A DNA stretch of 64,000 bases from an uncultured Bacteroidales bacterium (GTDB lineage: Bacteria > Bacteroidota > Bacteroidia > Bacteroidales > F082). Of this stretch, positions 54,907-62,497 are shown piece after piece; positions within the stretch are counted from its first letter, which is position 1, and the number at the start of each line of letters is the position of its first letter. The translations under genes were made by a program, and so were the position numbers. Where the stretch lies: assembly GCA_937926515.1 (NCBI GenBank), contig CALAZZ010000227.1, positions 59,248 through 123,247 on the forward strand, given 5' to 3'. The notes under the pieces were generated by a model. The model had not been told where the DNA came from and ran no database searches. It saw nothing but the letters and a program-made list of their open reading frames with translations.

Positions 54907-55959
54907 TCATTCCTCACCTGACTTAATTTCCAGGTCAATAAAAACGGGCAAATGGTCGCTATATCCCCCCACATATCTAGGTCCCACATAAGTTCTGAAA
55001 AGTTTTTTACCCAGATAGCGTTTATCTTCAGTCAGCAAAAAGTCTGCAGCAAATATGGTAGCACTTCCTGGTTTATATGAAATGCCTGAGTCAGCACGAT
55101 ATAGGTGCTGTGAAATGATGATATGGTCGAATATTTGCCACATATGCTGAAACTTCAGGGTGCCGATATGTCCCAATTTCTTTGGATCTGTAAACAAATG
55201 AATGAGATCATCACTTGCTGAAATGCTCTCAGGAGGGAAAGCGCGAAGCCCTTTGATAATGCTATCATCTTCGGGAGTATCATTAAAGTCGCCCATAATA
55301 ATAACCTTGGCGTGTGGTTTCACAGCCATCAATGAATCCACATCCTGACGTAGTGTGCGAGCTGCCAACATCCTTCGAGGAATCGATGCAAGCACACCGC
55401 CAAATCGAGATGGCCAGTGATTAACATACACATGCACGGTATCAAGCTCATTGATAATGAAGTCAGCATACAAAATGTCCCTGGTCCGGAATGATTTGTT
55501 ATTAGGATCAGAAACCGGTATTGGCCGACTGCTGATCAGTCTCAAATGATCCTTACGATAGATCAGAGCTACGTCTATACCACGAAAATCAGGAGAATGA
55601 TAATGGACAAAACTATAATTAGAATTCTTAAGCGGTGTATGGTAAATGAGGTCAGAGATCACAACTTCATTCTCTACCTCGCATAGCCCTACCAATGAAG
55701 GGGCCTGCCACTCTCCCACAGCCATAATTGTCCGAAACATATTGTTCCGTTTATTTATATAACGATAATAAGTCCATCTTTGCTCACCTTCAGGGGTAAA
55801 AGCATTATAATCGCGAGTTGAATCAATATTTACATCAAAAAAGTTCTCGACATTGTAAAATGCAAATCTGAATCTATCGGTTTCTGTATTCTGTGAAAAA
55901 ATATTTTCAAGAAAGTAAATCCAAAGAAAAAACAGTAATATTAAGTGTTTCAGATTCAT
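54907..55959 (-). CDS. Exported endonuclease/exonuclease/phosphatase-fold hydrolase
   Basis: A 350-residue protein with a signal peptide (about 1-22). EEP motifs are clear: FAFYNVENFFD, VGLCEVEN (metal Glu), MGDFNDTPEDD and the C-terminal SDHLPVFIDL (Asp-His pair). Members cut DNA, RNA or phosphodiester/phospholipid substrates; the substrate here is unknown. Being exported it may act on extracellular nucleic acid. The gene is divergent from the sigma factor gene, 219 bases away. Confidence 0.87.
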   Translation of the reverse strand: MNLKHLILLFFLWIYFLENIFSQNTETDRFRFAFYNVENFFDVNIDSTRDYNAFTPEGEQRWTYYRYINKRNNMFRTIMAVGEWQAPSLVGLCEVENEVVISDLIYHTPLKNSNYSFVHYHSPDFRGIDVALIYRKDHLRLISSRPIPVSDPNNKSFRTRDILYADFIINELDTVHVYVNHWPSRFGGVLASIPRRMLAARTLRQDVDSLMAVKPHAKVIIMGDFNDTPEDDSIIKGLRAFPPESISASDDLIHLFTDPKKLGHIGTLKFQHMWQIFDHIIISQHLYRADSGISYKPGSATIFAADFLLTEDKRYLGKKLFRTYVGPRYVGGYSDHLPVFIDLEIKSGEE

Positions 55960-56038
55960 AGATGTAAAGTAAATTTATATCAACACTTCATTGCCAGTAA
56001 TTTTCCAAAAGTACTAAAAAGCTGATATCGTTTTTTGC

Positions 56039-56046
56039 TAAGTTTG
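56039..56046 (+). promoter_or_regulatory. Possible -7 element far upstream of the sigma gene
   Basis: TAAGTTTG fits TAnnTTTG but lacks a TTG partner and lies 132 bases before the sigma ATG. It would give a long, T-rich leader. Alternative to the shared motif at 56147-56180. Confidence 0.3.
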
Positions 56047-56146
56047 TTACCCTAACAGGAATAAAAAGGAAAATAGGACAATCTATTTAAAATTTATTGG
56101 CCTGATTTACTGTATATTAATAAGTTTTTTAATTTTTTTTTGAAAT

Positions 56147-56180
56147 AAAGTGGTTAGGTTTTTAAGATTCTGGTATTAAT
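56147..56180 (+). promoter_or_regulatory. Two-part motif upstream of the sigma factor gene (shared with the T9SS gene)
   Basis: AAGTGGTTAGGTTTT (56148-56162), eight bases, TGGTATTAAT (56171-56180). The same two blocks occur before the T9SS gene at 62242-62275 with nine bases between them. The second block overlaps the sigma ATG (56179). It may be a promoter of the encoded sigma factor (GGTTAGG about 15 bases before TATTAAT), or TAGGTTTT may be a -7-like element with the second block in the leader. Confidence 0.55.
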
Positions 56181-56787
56181 GAGTAGAAAAGACAAAAAAT
56201 ACAGTGATTCAGAAATCCTGAAAGGGATTAGAACTAACAACAGAAACGTTCTTAATCATATTTACAAAGAGTATTACATCTCGGTTCATAAACTGGTTCT
56301 CAAGAATTCCGGAAATGAACAACTGGCTTGGGATGTGTTTCAGGATGCTATTTTGATCACATATGACAAGATCATAGCTGATCGACTGTATTTGACAAGC
56401 TCTTTCAAAACGTTCTTTATTTCAATTTGTAAAAACCTGTGGTATAAATATTTAAGGGATCAACATCAAAAAGAGGCTGACGTTTTACAACTCGATGATC
56501 TGATTCCTTCAGATTACGATGAAAACGAATTAATCAAAGATCATAAGGACAACATCCTTTTCAGGCTTTTCAGGAAAAACCTTGAAAAACTTAGTCCTGA
56601 ATGCCAGGAGTTGCTTAATCTCTTAGCGGAAGGTTATTCCGGTGAAGAAATTGCTAACAAAACAAAATATGCTTCCGTACAGGTCATTTACAATAAGAAA
56701 GCAAAATGTATTAAACATTTATTAGAAAAAATAAAATCAGACCAGGATTATAAAAACAACTTTGGGAAAACCGATGAAAAAATTTGA
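56179..56787 (+). CDS. Sigma-70-family RNA polymerase sigma factor (ECF-like)
   Basis: A 202-residue protein with region 2 (YSDSEILKGIRTNN..., then DVFQDAILITYDK) and region 4 (LSPECQELLNLLAEGYSGEEIANK, a helix-turn-helix). The linker is short and regions 1 and 3 are absent, as in ECF-type factors. This type is frequent in Bacteroidota. Its end overlaps the next gene, a membrane TPR protein with an anti-sigma-like N-terminus, by 14 bases. It probably directs a small envelope regulon, including itself and the T9SS gene at 61-62 kb (inference from the shared motif). Confidence 0.9.
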   Translation: MSRKDKKYSDSEILKGIRTNNRNVLNHIYKEYYISVHKLVLKNSGNEQLAWDVFQDAILITYDKIIADRLYLTSSFKTFFISICKNLWYKYLRDQHQKEADVLQLDDLIPSDYDENELIKDHKDNILFRLFRKNLEKLSPECQELLNLLAEGYSGEEIANKTKYASVQVIYNKKAKCIKHLLEKIKSDQDYKNNFGKTDEKI

Positions 56788-57508
56788 AATAATAGAAAAG
56801 TACCTAAATAACCAATTGAAAGGGGATGAACTAATGAGTTTCAAGAAATCTCTTCATGCTGACACCAAGCTTGCTGAAGACCTGCGTTTGTATCAGTCTA
56901 TAAACAAGTCATTGTCAGATACAGCTAAAAACAAGCTCTATGTCACATTAAATGAAATTCACCTGCAAAACCAGTCAACAGGCATAATAAGGTATATCAA
57001 CCATTACAAGGTTTCAGCCGTTGCTGCCGCGATAACCATACTTAGTGCAGTTGGCGTGTTGCTTGTGACCATGTTTAACAACCCAACCAATGATCAGCTC
57101 TATGCGGCTTATTTTCAGCCTGAGCAATCAGTCTTGAGTGTTCGTTCTGCAGGTGTAAATATGGAGCAAACCATTATTCAGGGCATGCAACTCTACGAAA
57201 TGAAGCAGTTTGGAGCAGCAGTGGAAATGTTCAATCTAGCACCTTCTAACCTGCTTGGAAAATTATATGCCGGTATCGCTTTGATGGAAATCAACAACTT
57301 TGAAATGGCCATCGATAATTTTAATTTGATCATAGAACACAATGATAACCTATTCATTGACCAAGCTGAATGGTATCTTGGCTTATGTTATGTTAAAACA
57401 AACCAGGTTGATCAAGCCAGACAGATTTTGAACAAAATTATTGTTGAAAACACGAAATACAAAAAAGAATCGTTAGCCCTCTTGAATAAATTGGACAAAA
57501 GAAATTAA
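56774..57508 (+). CDS. Putative anti-sigma factor with one membrane helix and periplasmic TPR region
   Basis: A 244-residue protein from the ATG at 56774; a TTG at 56762 would add four residues but is less likely. Residues 1-70 are a charged cytoplasmic segment of anti-sigma type (IIEKYLNNQLKGDELMSFKK), one helix spans about 80-100, and residues about 125-244 hold TPR-like pairs (YEMKQFGAAVEMFNLAPSN, GLCYVKTNQVDQARQILNKI). There is no zinc motif. Overlap with the sigma gene supports the partnership. The periplasmic TPR part could bind or be cut by the TPR-CHAT protein encoded opposite. Confidence 0.75.
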   Translation: MKKFEIIEKYLNNQLKGDELMSFKKSLHADTKLAEDLRLYQSINKSLSDTAKNKLYVTLNEIHLQNQSTGIIRYINHYKVSAVAAAITILSAVGVLLVTMFNNPTNDQLYAAYFQPEQSVLSVRSAGVNMEQTIIQGMQLYEMKQFGAAVEMFNLAPSNLLGKLYAGIALMEINNFEMAIDNFNLIIEHNDNLFIDQAEWYLGLCYVKTNQVDQARQILNKIIVENTKYKKESLALLNKLDKRN

Positions 57509-57551
57509 AGATTATCCTTCCGGCCGTTGGCGCGGCCATCCGTTCCCCCAG

Positions 57552-57594
57552 GCGTAAGTACTCTTGAAAGCACTCAGTACTTACGCTTTTTTTT
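57552..57594 (+). terminator. Rho-independent terminator overlapping the CHAT gene's last codons
   Basis: GCGTAAGTACT pairs with AGTACTTACGC in an 11-bp perfect stem around a 13-base loop, followed by nine or more T. Read on the other strand, its 3' arm and T-tract are the last codons (KKKRKY, stop) of the convergent CHAT gene. Confidence 0.85.
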
Positions 57595-60500
57595 ATTTCT
57601 TATTATTAGGATCAAAACACCTGAAAGCAATGCCCCTATCACAAATGCAATCCATTTCAAACTCATTGATGAGTCAACCAAAGGGGATGCATCACCTACC
57701 AATATATAAGCTGACCAAAAATATGGATGCGATTTCAATTGATTGGCCTCTCGCAGAAAGCTTACCTTCGCCTGTTGCAAAGCATAATCTTTTGGATATC
57801 CTTTGTTCAGGTTCTCATAGAAATGTTTCATGATGTATGAACCCGTTTCATCATGTACTTCCCAGTTAGTCATGACAATAGATGGAGCTCCAGCATAGAT
57901 GAACCCCCTTGTAAGGCTCATTACTCCTTCACCTTGAGCAAGCTGTCCGGCACCGGTATTACAGGCACTCAGAACCACCAATTGAGCATTTAGTTCCATT
58001 CCGTAAAGCTCATAGGTATTTAAAGCGTAATGATCCACACTATCAGAAACAGGATGAAAAAACAACTTTGAGTACAAAGGATTTATTTCATTGATTTGAG
58101 CATGCATGGCCAAATGAAGAATATCATTTTCGGGTGCATACTTTAAAAAATTCTTCTTAGATGCCTCAGTGCCCCTGAGAATATCTCCTCCAAAGCTTGA
58201 TCTTACATTAGTAGCTTCCTGAAGGGCAAAGGGCAAAGGCACTAATTGATATTGGTCAGACCTGTCTTCATCCATTAAATTCTCAAACGGCGTTGAATCA
58301 TATTCCGGAACAAATGCAAGTAATTTCCTGCCCCCTTTTTGTAAATGCCGGCTGTCCTCAAGTTTTAAAGTTGTTGAATATGAATAAGATACTGGATTTT
58401 TAAAGAGCAGATATGGTAAATTGTTATAATCAAGTCTACTTATATTTTCAGGATATGATTCCAACAAAATCTCGAAAGGCAAGTAATTCAGTAAGCCGTC
58501 CGGTATAATGATTAAATGCTTATTTTCAATCACATCTGAAAATGGTGCAATTAGTTCACTATAAAGATTGTGGGAGGCACTCATAAAAGCATCATACTCT
58601 TCACTCCCCTGTGTTAAAAAATCAAGTTTGGTTTGTTCCAGAATTGCTTTGATATCAGCAATAATGACAGCCCCATTTTCTGACCTGAAAAGATTAAACT
58701 GATCTGAACTGATTTGGAAAATAAAAAGATTGCTTCCGGCAAGAACATATTCCAACAACACCTCATCTGCATCAAGATTTTGCATCACATCTGTTAAACT
58801 ACTTACCCGGTTATCATAGCGCAAAGCAAAATAATCTTCATAATGATGCTCAATGAATTGAACAAGGCTATCATACTGACGCATCAGGCCAAAATGTCTT
58901 GACTCAAGATAGGTAATCCGATCATGATTGGGATATCTTTGCTGCTGTTCATCGAAAATTAATTTACGAACTGAAGCAATCTGCTCATTGATGTCGCGCT
59001 CTGCATTTGTAACCAACTCAGGAACCCCACCAGCTCTAAGTGCATTCAGCTTCCGAATTGATGATAAAAGTACTGCTGCTTTACTTCTGCCGGCAAAGTT
59101 GAAAGCTGTATCGATATATGCCCCTTCACCTGTATGCTCTTCCAAAGCGTAACAAACGTCCAAGGCATCAGCCAACATCTGCCTGACGCTCTGGTTTAAC
59201 AATATACGGCTCTCGTCAGCAATTCCCAAACCTAACTTCTCAACCAGTTCAATGCCCTGGCTTAATAATTCAAGACTCTTTTGAAGCTTATCGGTATTCT
59301 CATCTTCTTCATGCCAATCCAGGAATAAGGATGCTCTATAAGCAAAATAGTTGATGATCCTTATATCAGTGACGTGCCGGTTAGACTGGTTCCAGTTTAA
59401 CAATGATTCAATCTCATCTCTAAAAATATTGTCTGCAATACTGAATAAGCTATCAGCTACCTGATATTGCCCGGTATTATGATAGCACCTGGCAAGATTA
59501 ACCATGGTATAACCAACTTCATGATCAGTCTTACCATAGTTATGCGAAAATATGGATACAGCCTCTTCATAAAGATTGATTGCCTCCAGAGAATTGCCAT
59601 GTTCCATTAAAAAATCAGCCAGACCAGCTATTGATTTTGCTGTTTCGTAATGATGTTCACCAAAATTACTTTTTGCAAATTGAATCGCGTGATCGAAGTA
59701 ATACTTTGAACTATCTGACTGATCAGTCATATCGTAAAGCCTTGCAAGGTTCCTATAGAGTTTAATCAAGAAATTAACATCAATTTGCTCATCCTTTTGT
59801 TTTCTATAAACAGATTTCGCTCTTTGGTATTCTCCTTGAAGCACATAAATTGATCCTAAATTTATATAAGCAGATACAGTAGTCGGATGAGATTCACCAA
59901 TTATAGGCCCAAGTTTGGCAATTGCTTGATTGAAATAAACCCGTGCTTTTTCCAGGTCACCTTTAAGCTGTAGGATGTTACCAATATTAATATATAAATA
60001 ACCAAGTGAAATTGGATCAGAACGATCTTGTTGATTAAATATGTCTTCAGCTTTATAATTGAACTGTAAGCTTCTATTCAGATCTCCTATAACATTCAAA
60101 AAGTGACCATAATTTAAATAAAAGGTGCCCAGTTGCAGGCTATTTGGACTAAAAATTGTTTCTCTGATATTTCTTGATTGATCAATGGCCAGATAGGCAC
60201 TGTCAAACTCTCCTAATATGGTATAAATGATGGCTTTATTTTGCAAAATATCAGCCAAATCAATATTATACATTTCGTTTATAATACAAACCCGATGAGC
60301 TCTACGATACTCCTGTAAGGCCAGGTCATATTCGCCCAGGAAATATAGATTAATGCCTTTGAAATTATATATCCTGGCCAACTCAGGCGATTGTTCTCCC
60401 AAAAGTTTATTTTTCAACCTGATGGTGTTGTTAAAATAAGGCATTGCCTGATCAAAAGCCCCTTTATTTGATAAAAGTTTTCCATACAAATAGTCCCTTT

Positions 60501-60840
60501 TAGCAATTAATAAACTATCTGTCAACTGATCAGCCTGATAAATAGAATCAAACTTAAAAATATGATGTTCAACTGATTTAAACTCACTCAACTTGCGGTA
60601 TGCATCTCCAATGTTCAGATGGGTTGTTGCCAGTTGTGCCTTATCCAGGGGTAAGTCAATGATCTGATTGTAGTAATGCAGTGCGCTGTCAGTTTTTGAT
60701 AGCAGTTCCATTTTGGCAGCTTTTTCCATCAATGATTCGTACTGCCCTTCGGAAACAGCGCCCTTACCAGCCATAATTGAGCCAGGCATAAAAAATGCTA
60801 ATAAGGTTGGCAAACATAAATTTCGGATACAAGCGGTCAT
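57574..60840 (-). CDS. Exported TPR-CHAT (caspase-like) protein with C-terminal membrane anchor
   Basis: A 1088-residue protein: signal peptide (about 1-25), about nine to ten TPR units (35-500; e.g. YINIGNILQLKGDLEKARVY), a helical linker, and a CHAT domain (about 760-1050). The catalytic pair is visible: His913 in HLAMHA and Cys960 in LSACNTGAG, the caspase/separase-type dyad. One helix at 1063-1080 is followed by RNKKKRKY, which would leave the CHAT domain in the periplasm. CHAT proteins of this form are common in Bacteroidota, often near sigma factors, but the ones I know are not characterised. It has its own housekeeping-type promoter. Confidence 0.88.
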   Translation of the reverse strand: MTACIRNLCLPTLLAFFMPGSIMAGKGAVSEGQYESLMEKAAKMELLSKTDSALHYYNQIIDLPLDKAQLATTHLNIGDAYRKLSEFKSVEHHIFKFDSIYQADQLTDSLLIAKRDYLYGKLLSNKGAFDQAMPYFNNTIRLKNKLLGEQSPELARIYNFKGINLYFLGEYDLALQEYRRAHRVCIINEMYNIDLADILQNKAIIYTILGEFDSAYLAIDQSRNIRETIFSPNSLQLGTFYLNYGHFLNVIGDLNRSLQFNYKAEDIFNQQDRSDPISLGYLYINIGNILQLKGDLEKARVYFNQAIAKLGPIIGESHPTTVSAYINLGSIYVLQGEYQRAKSVYRKQKDEQIDVNFLIKLYRNLARLYDMTDQSDSSKYYFDHAIQFAKSNFGEHHYETAKSIAGLADFLMEHGNSLEAINLYEEAVSIFSHNYGKTDHEVGYTMVNLARCYHNTGQYQVADSLFSIADNIFRDEIESLLNWNQSNRHVTDIRIINYFAYRASLFLDWHEEDENTDKLQKSLELLSQGIELVEKLGLGIADESRILLNQSVRQMLADALDVCYALEEHTGEGAYIDTAFNFAGRSKAAVLLSSIRKLNALRAGGVPELVTNAERDINEQIASVRKLIFDEQQQRYPNHDRITYLESRHFGLMRQYDSLVQFIEHHYEDYFALRYDNRVSSLTDVMQNLDADEVLLEYVLAGSNLFIFQISSDQFNLFRSENGAVIIADIKAILEQTKLDFLTQGSEEYDAFMSASHNLYSELIAPFSDVIENKHLIIIPDGLLNYLPFEILLESYPENISRLDYNNLPYLLFKNPVSYSYSTTLKLEDSRHLQKGGRKLLAFVPEYDSTPFENLMDEDRSDQYQLVPLPFALQEATNVRSSFGGDILRGTEASKKNFLKYAPENDILHLAMHAQINEINPLYSKLFFHPVSDSVDHYALNTYELYGMELNAQLVVLSACNTGAGQLAQGEGVMSLTRGFIYAGAPSIVMTNWEVHDETGSYIMKHFYENLNKGYPKDYALQQAKVSFLREANQLKSHPYFWSAYILVGDASPLVDSSMSLKWIAFVIGALLSGVLILIIRNKKKRKY

Positions 60841-60863
60841 TTCACCCGTAGAAAGATTTTAGG

Positions 60864-60893
60864 CGAAATTAGCTACTTATCCCTAGAAAACAA
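60864..60893 (-). promoter_or_regulatory. Promoter of the TPR-CHAT gene
   Basis: On the minus strand TTG (60893-60891), 19 bases, then TAATTTCG (60871-60864), one base off TAnnTTTG. The ATG is 24 bases downstream. It lacks the GTGGTTAGG motif found before the sigma and T9SS genes. Confidence 0.6.
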
Positions 60894-60923
60894 AAAAAGG
60901 GAACAATAAATGATCCCTTTTTA
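60892..60923 (-). terminator. Terminator of the T9SS gene
   Basis: On the minus strand AAAAAGGGA and TCCCTTTTT form a stem around a ten-base loop, followed by T. It overlaps the -33 part of the CHAT promoter, so the two genes are transcribed separately. Confidence 0.7.
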
Positions 60924-60948
60924 TTTTCACTATAATACAATGGTCTGG

Positions 60949-62172
60949 CTATTTTATAAGCAGGCGTTTCTGAAGGGTTTTGCGGGTTTCATGATCAAAA
61001 ACAACCACCTGGTATATTCCTGGTATTAAATCGCCTACATAGATGCTGCCGGTTTGCGGGCTTGACTGTTTTTGCCATGCTTTAACCATCTGTCCGGCCA
61101 TATTAAAAATACTTACTTCCTTGTTGTTGAACCCATCCTCAAACGATATATGAATAACAGAAGTGGCGGGATTGGGTGATATCACAAAATGTTCTTCCAG
61201 TACCATCGGGGCAAATTCAATAGCCGGAGTGAAGAGTTCCACATAATTGGCTATTTCACCAAAGCGATCAATGAAATGACTTTCAGGGTTTATCTTAAAT
61301 ACAGCATCCTGATGCTCATACCCTCCCTGCTGTACAACACCAAATGTAAGTTCAGCCAACTCATGTGGTATATATGAATTCATATCGGGCAAAACATTGA
61401 CCCAACTAAATCGGATCTGGCCATCATGAACTGATACGGCAACATCCTCAAATTCAGTATCCATCTCTATAAATTCAAAAAGTGACTGATCGTAATCGAG
61501 CACCATCAAGAAACCATTGATATCGAATGAGTTATTTAGACGGAGTGGAACTTTCACTTGTTCATCGCCTGCTATCGTTATTTTATCATCAAGGGTTAAT
61601 GACAATACATCAACCAGGTTCCTTCCGGTAGGCAACCAAACACCTCCGGTTTCAGCAGTTCTTGTTCCACCTACGCTGGTTGTATCCTCTCCATCACGCC
61701 CAAGTGTGGTAACCATCAGGTCCTCAAATTGCCATTCTCCGGCAGGAAATGGATTACCATACACAAGGTATTGTACCACAATATAGGTGAAGTCGTACAT
61801 ATTAACAACCCCGTTGCCCGTAACATCTGCAGCCATAAGCTGATAAGGTGTAAACTCCATCAATCCATTCAGGTAAAAAATAATGTTTAGTGCATGTTGA
61901 ATGGTGATCTGGCCAACAGGCAACTCTGTTGTGGACTTGATTATATACTCACCCTCTGGAACATCTTCAAACTGGAATAATCCGTCCTCATCAGTAAAAT
62001 AGGTCGCAATCAAGTTACTATCCAAATCATAGAGCCCAACATTAACCTCTGGCAGGGGGTACTCGGGATTATTATGATAGAACACATGTCCAACAAAGTT
62101 ATTCTGACTCATCACCACGATGGGTAAGCAGGTCAACAATCCGATTAGGTAAAAAATTGTAGATTTTTTCAT
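60949..62172 (-). CDS. T9SS-secreted protein with regulatory-like, dockerin-like and cohesin-like segments
   Basis: A 407-residue protein from the ATG at 62172, which gives a signal peptide (MKKSTIFYLIGLLTC, ending MSQ); the frame is open to 62262 but that reads through the shared promoter motif. Then come a carboxypeptidase-regulatory-like beta-sandwich (about 25-90; GLFQFEDVPEGEY), a dockerin-like stretch (VTGNGVVNMYDFTYIVVQYL), a cohesin-like domain (about 190-300; PLRLNNSFDINGFLM) and a T9SS sorting domain (ISPNPATSVIHISF to KRLLIK). It lacks catalytic motifs; probably a surface adhesin or assembly factor. Confidence 0.8.
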   Translation of the reverse strand: MKKSTIFYLIGLLTCLPIVVMSQNNFVGHVFYHNNPEYPLPEVNVGLYDLDSNLIATYFTDEDGLFQFEDVPEGEYIIKSTTELPVGQITIQHALNIIFYLNGLMEFTPYQLMAADVTGNGVVNMYDFTYIVVQYLVYGNPFPAGEWQFEDLMVTTLGRDGEDTTSVGGTRTAETGGVWLPTGRNLVDVLSLTLDDKITIAGDEQVKVPLRLNNSFDINGFLMVLDYDQSLFEFIEMDTEFEDVAVSVHDGQIRFSWVNVLPDMNSYIPHELAELTFGVVQQGGYEHQDAVFKINPESHFIDRFGEIANYVELFTPAIEFAPMVLEEHFVISPNPATSVIHISFEDGFNNKEVSIFNMAGQMVKAWQKQSSPQTGSIYVGDLIPGIYQVVVFDHETRKTLQKRLLIK

Positions 62173-62241
62173 GCTGTTTTGAATTAAAGTTATGCCGTTG
62201 TGAGTCAATAAACTCTTCCGACTTAAGCCACGTTCTCCGTT

Positions 62242-62277
62242 ATTAATACCATGAAGCATCAAAACCTAACCACTTTT
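62242..62277 (-). promoter_or_regulatory. Two-part motif upstream of the T9SS gene (shared with the sigma gene)
   Basis: On the minus strand AAGTGGTTAGGTTTT (62275-62261), nine bases, TGGTATTAAT (62251-62242). This matches the motif before the sigma gene in both blocks. The preferred ATG at 62172 lies about 70 bases further, which suits a promoter with a leader. Confidence 0.6.
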
Positions 62278-62314
62278 TTAAATTTTTTTTCAACTTTTTT
62301 TTGTTAAAAGTTCT

Positions 62315-62340
62315 AATATTCTCATATTGAGGAGAATATT
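62315..62340. repeat. Perfect 9-bp inverted repeat in the divergent region
   Basis: AATATTCTC (62315-62323) and GAGAATATT (62332-62340) with an eight-base spacer. A second repeat, AACTTTT/AAAAGTT (62292-62298, 62306-62312), lies beside it. They fall between the T9SS motif and the thioredoxin-like gene's promoter and could be operators; no T-tract follows, so a terminator is unlikely. Confidence 0.45.
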
Positions 62341-62468
62341 GTTCAAATAATTTAGCAGCTATTCACAATAATAGTGATATTTCAGTACAATTATTAAAAA
62401 AACTGCTTAGAATTCCTAGTTTCTCAGTACTAACTTAACCCAAAAAAACAAAGAAACCAGTTAATCAG

Positions 62469-62476
62469 TATTTTTG
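62469..62476 (+). promoter_or_regulatory. -7 promoter element of the thioredoxin-like gene
   Basis: TATTTTTG fits TAnnTTTG, 21 bases before the ATG at 62498. No TTG at the expected distance. Confidence 0.5.
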
Positions 62477-62497
62477 TCAGCCACATTTATTTAATCC

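Noticed and set aside
62173..62262. Upstream ATG of the T9SS gene at 62262
   Set aside because: The residues before the signal peptide do not fit an exported protein and are encoded by the promoter motif region.
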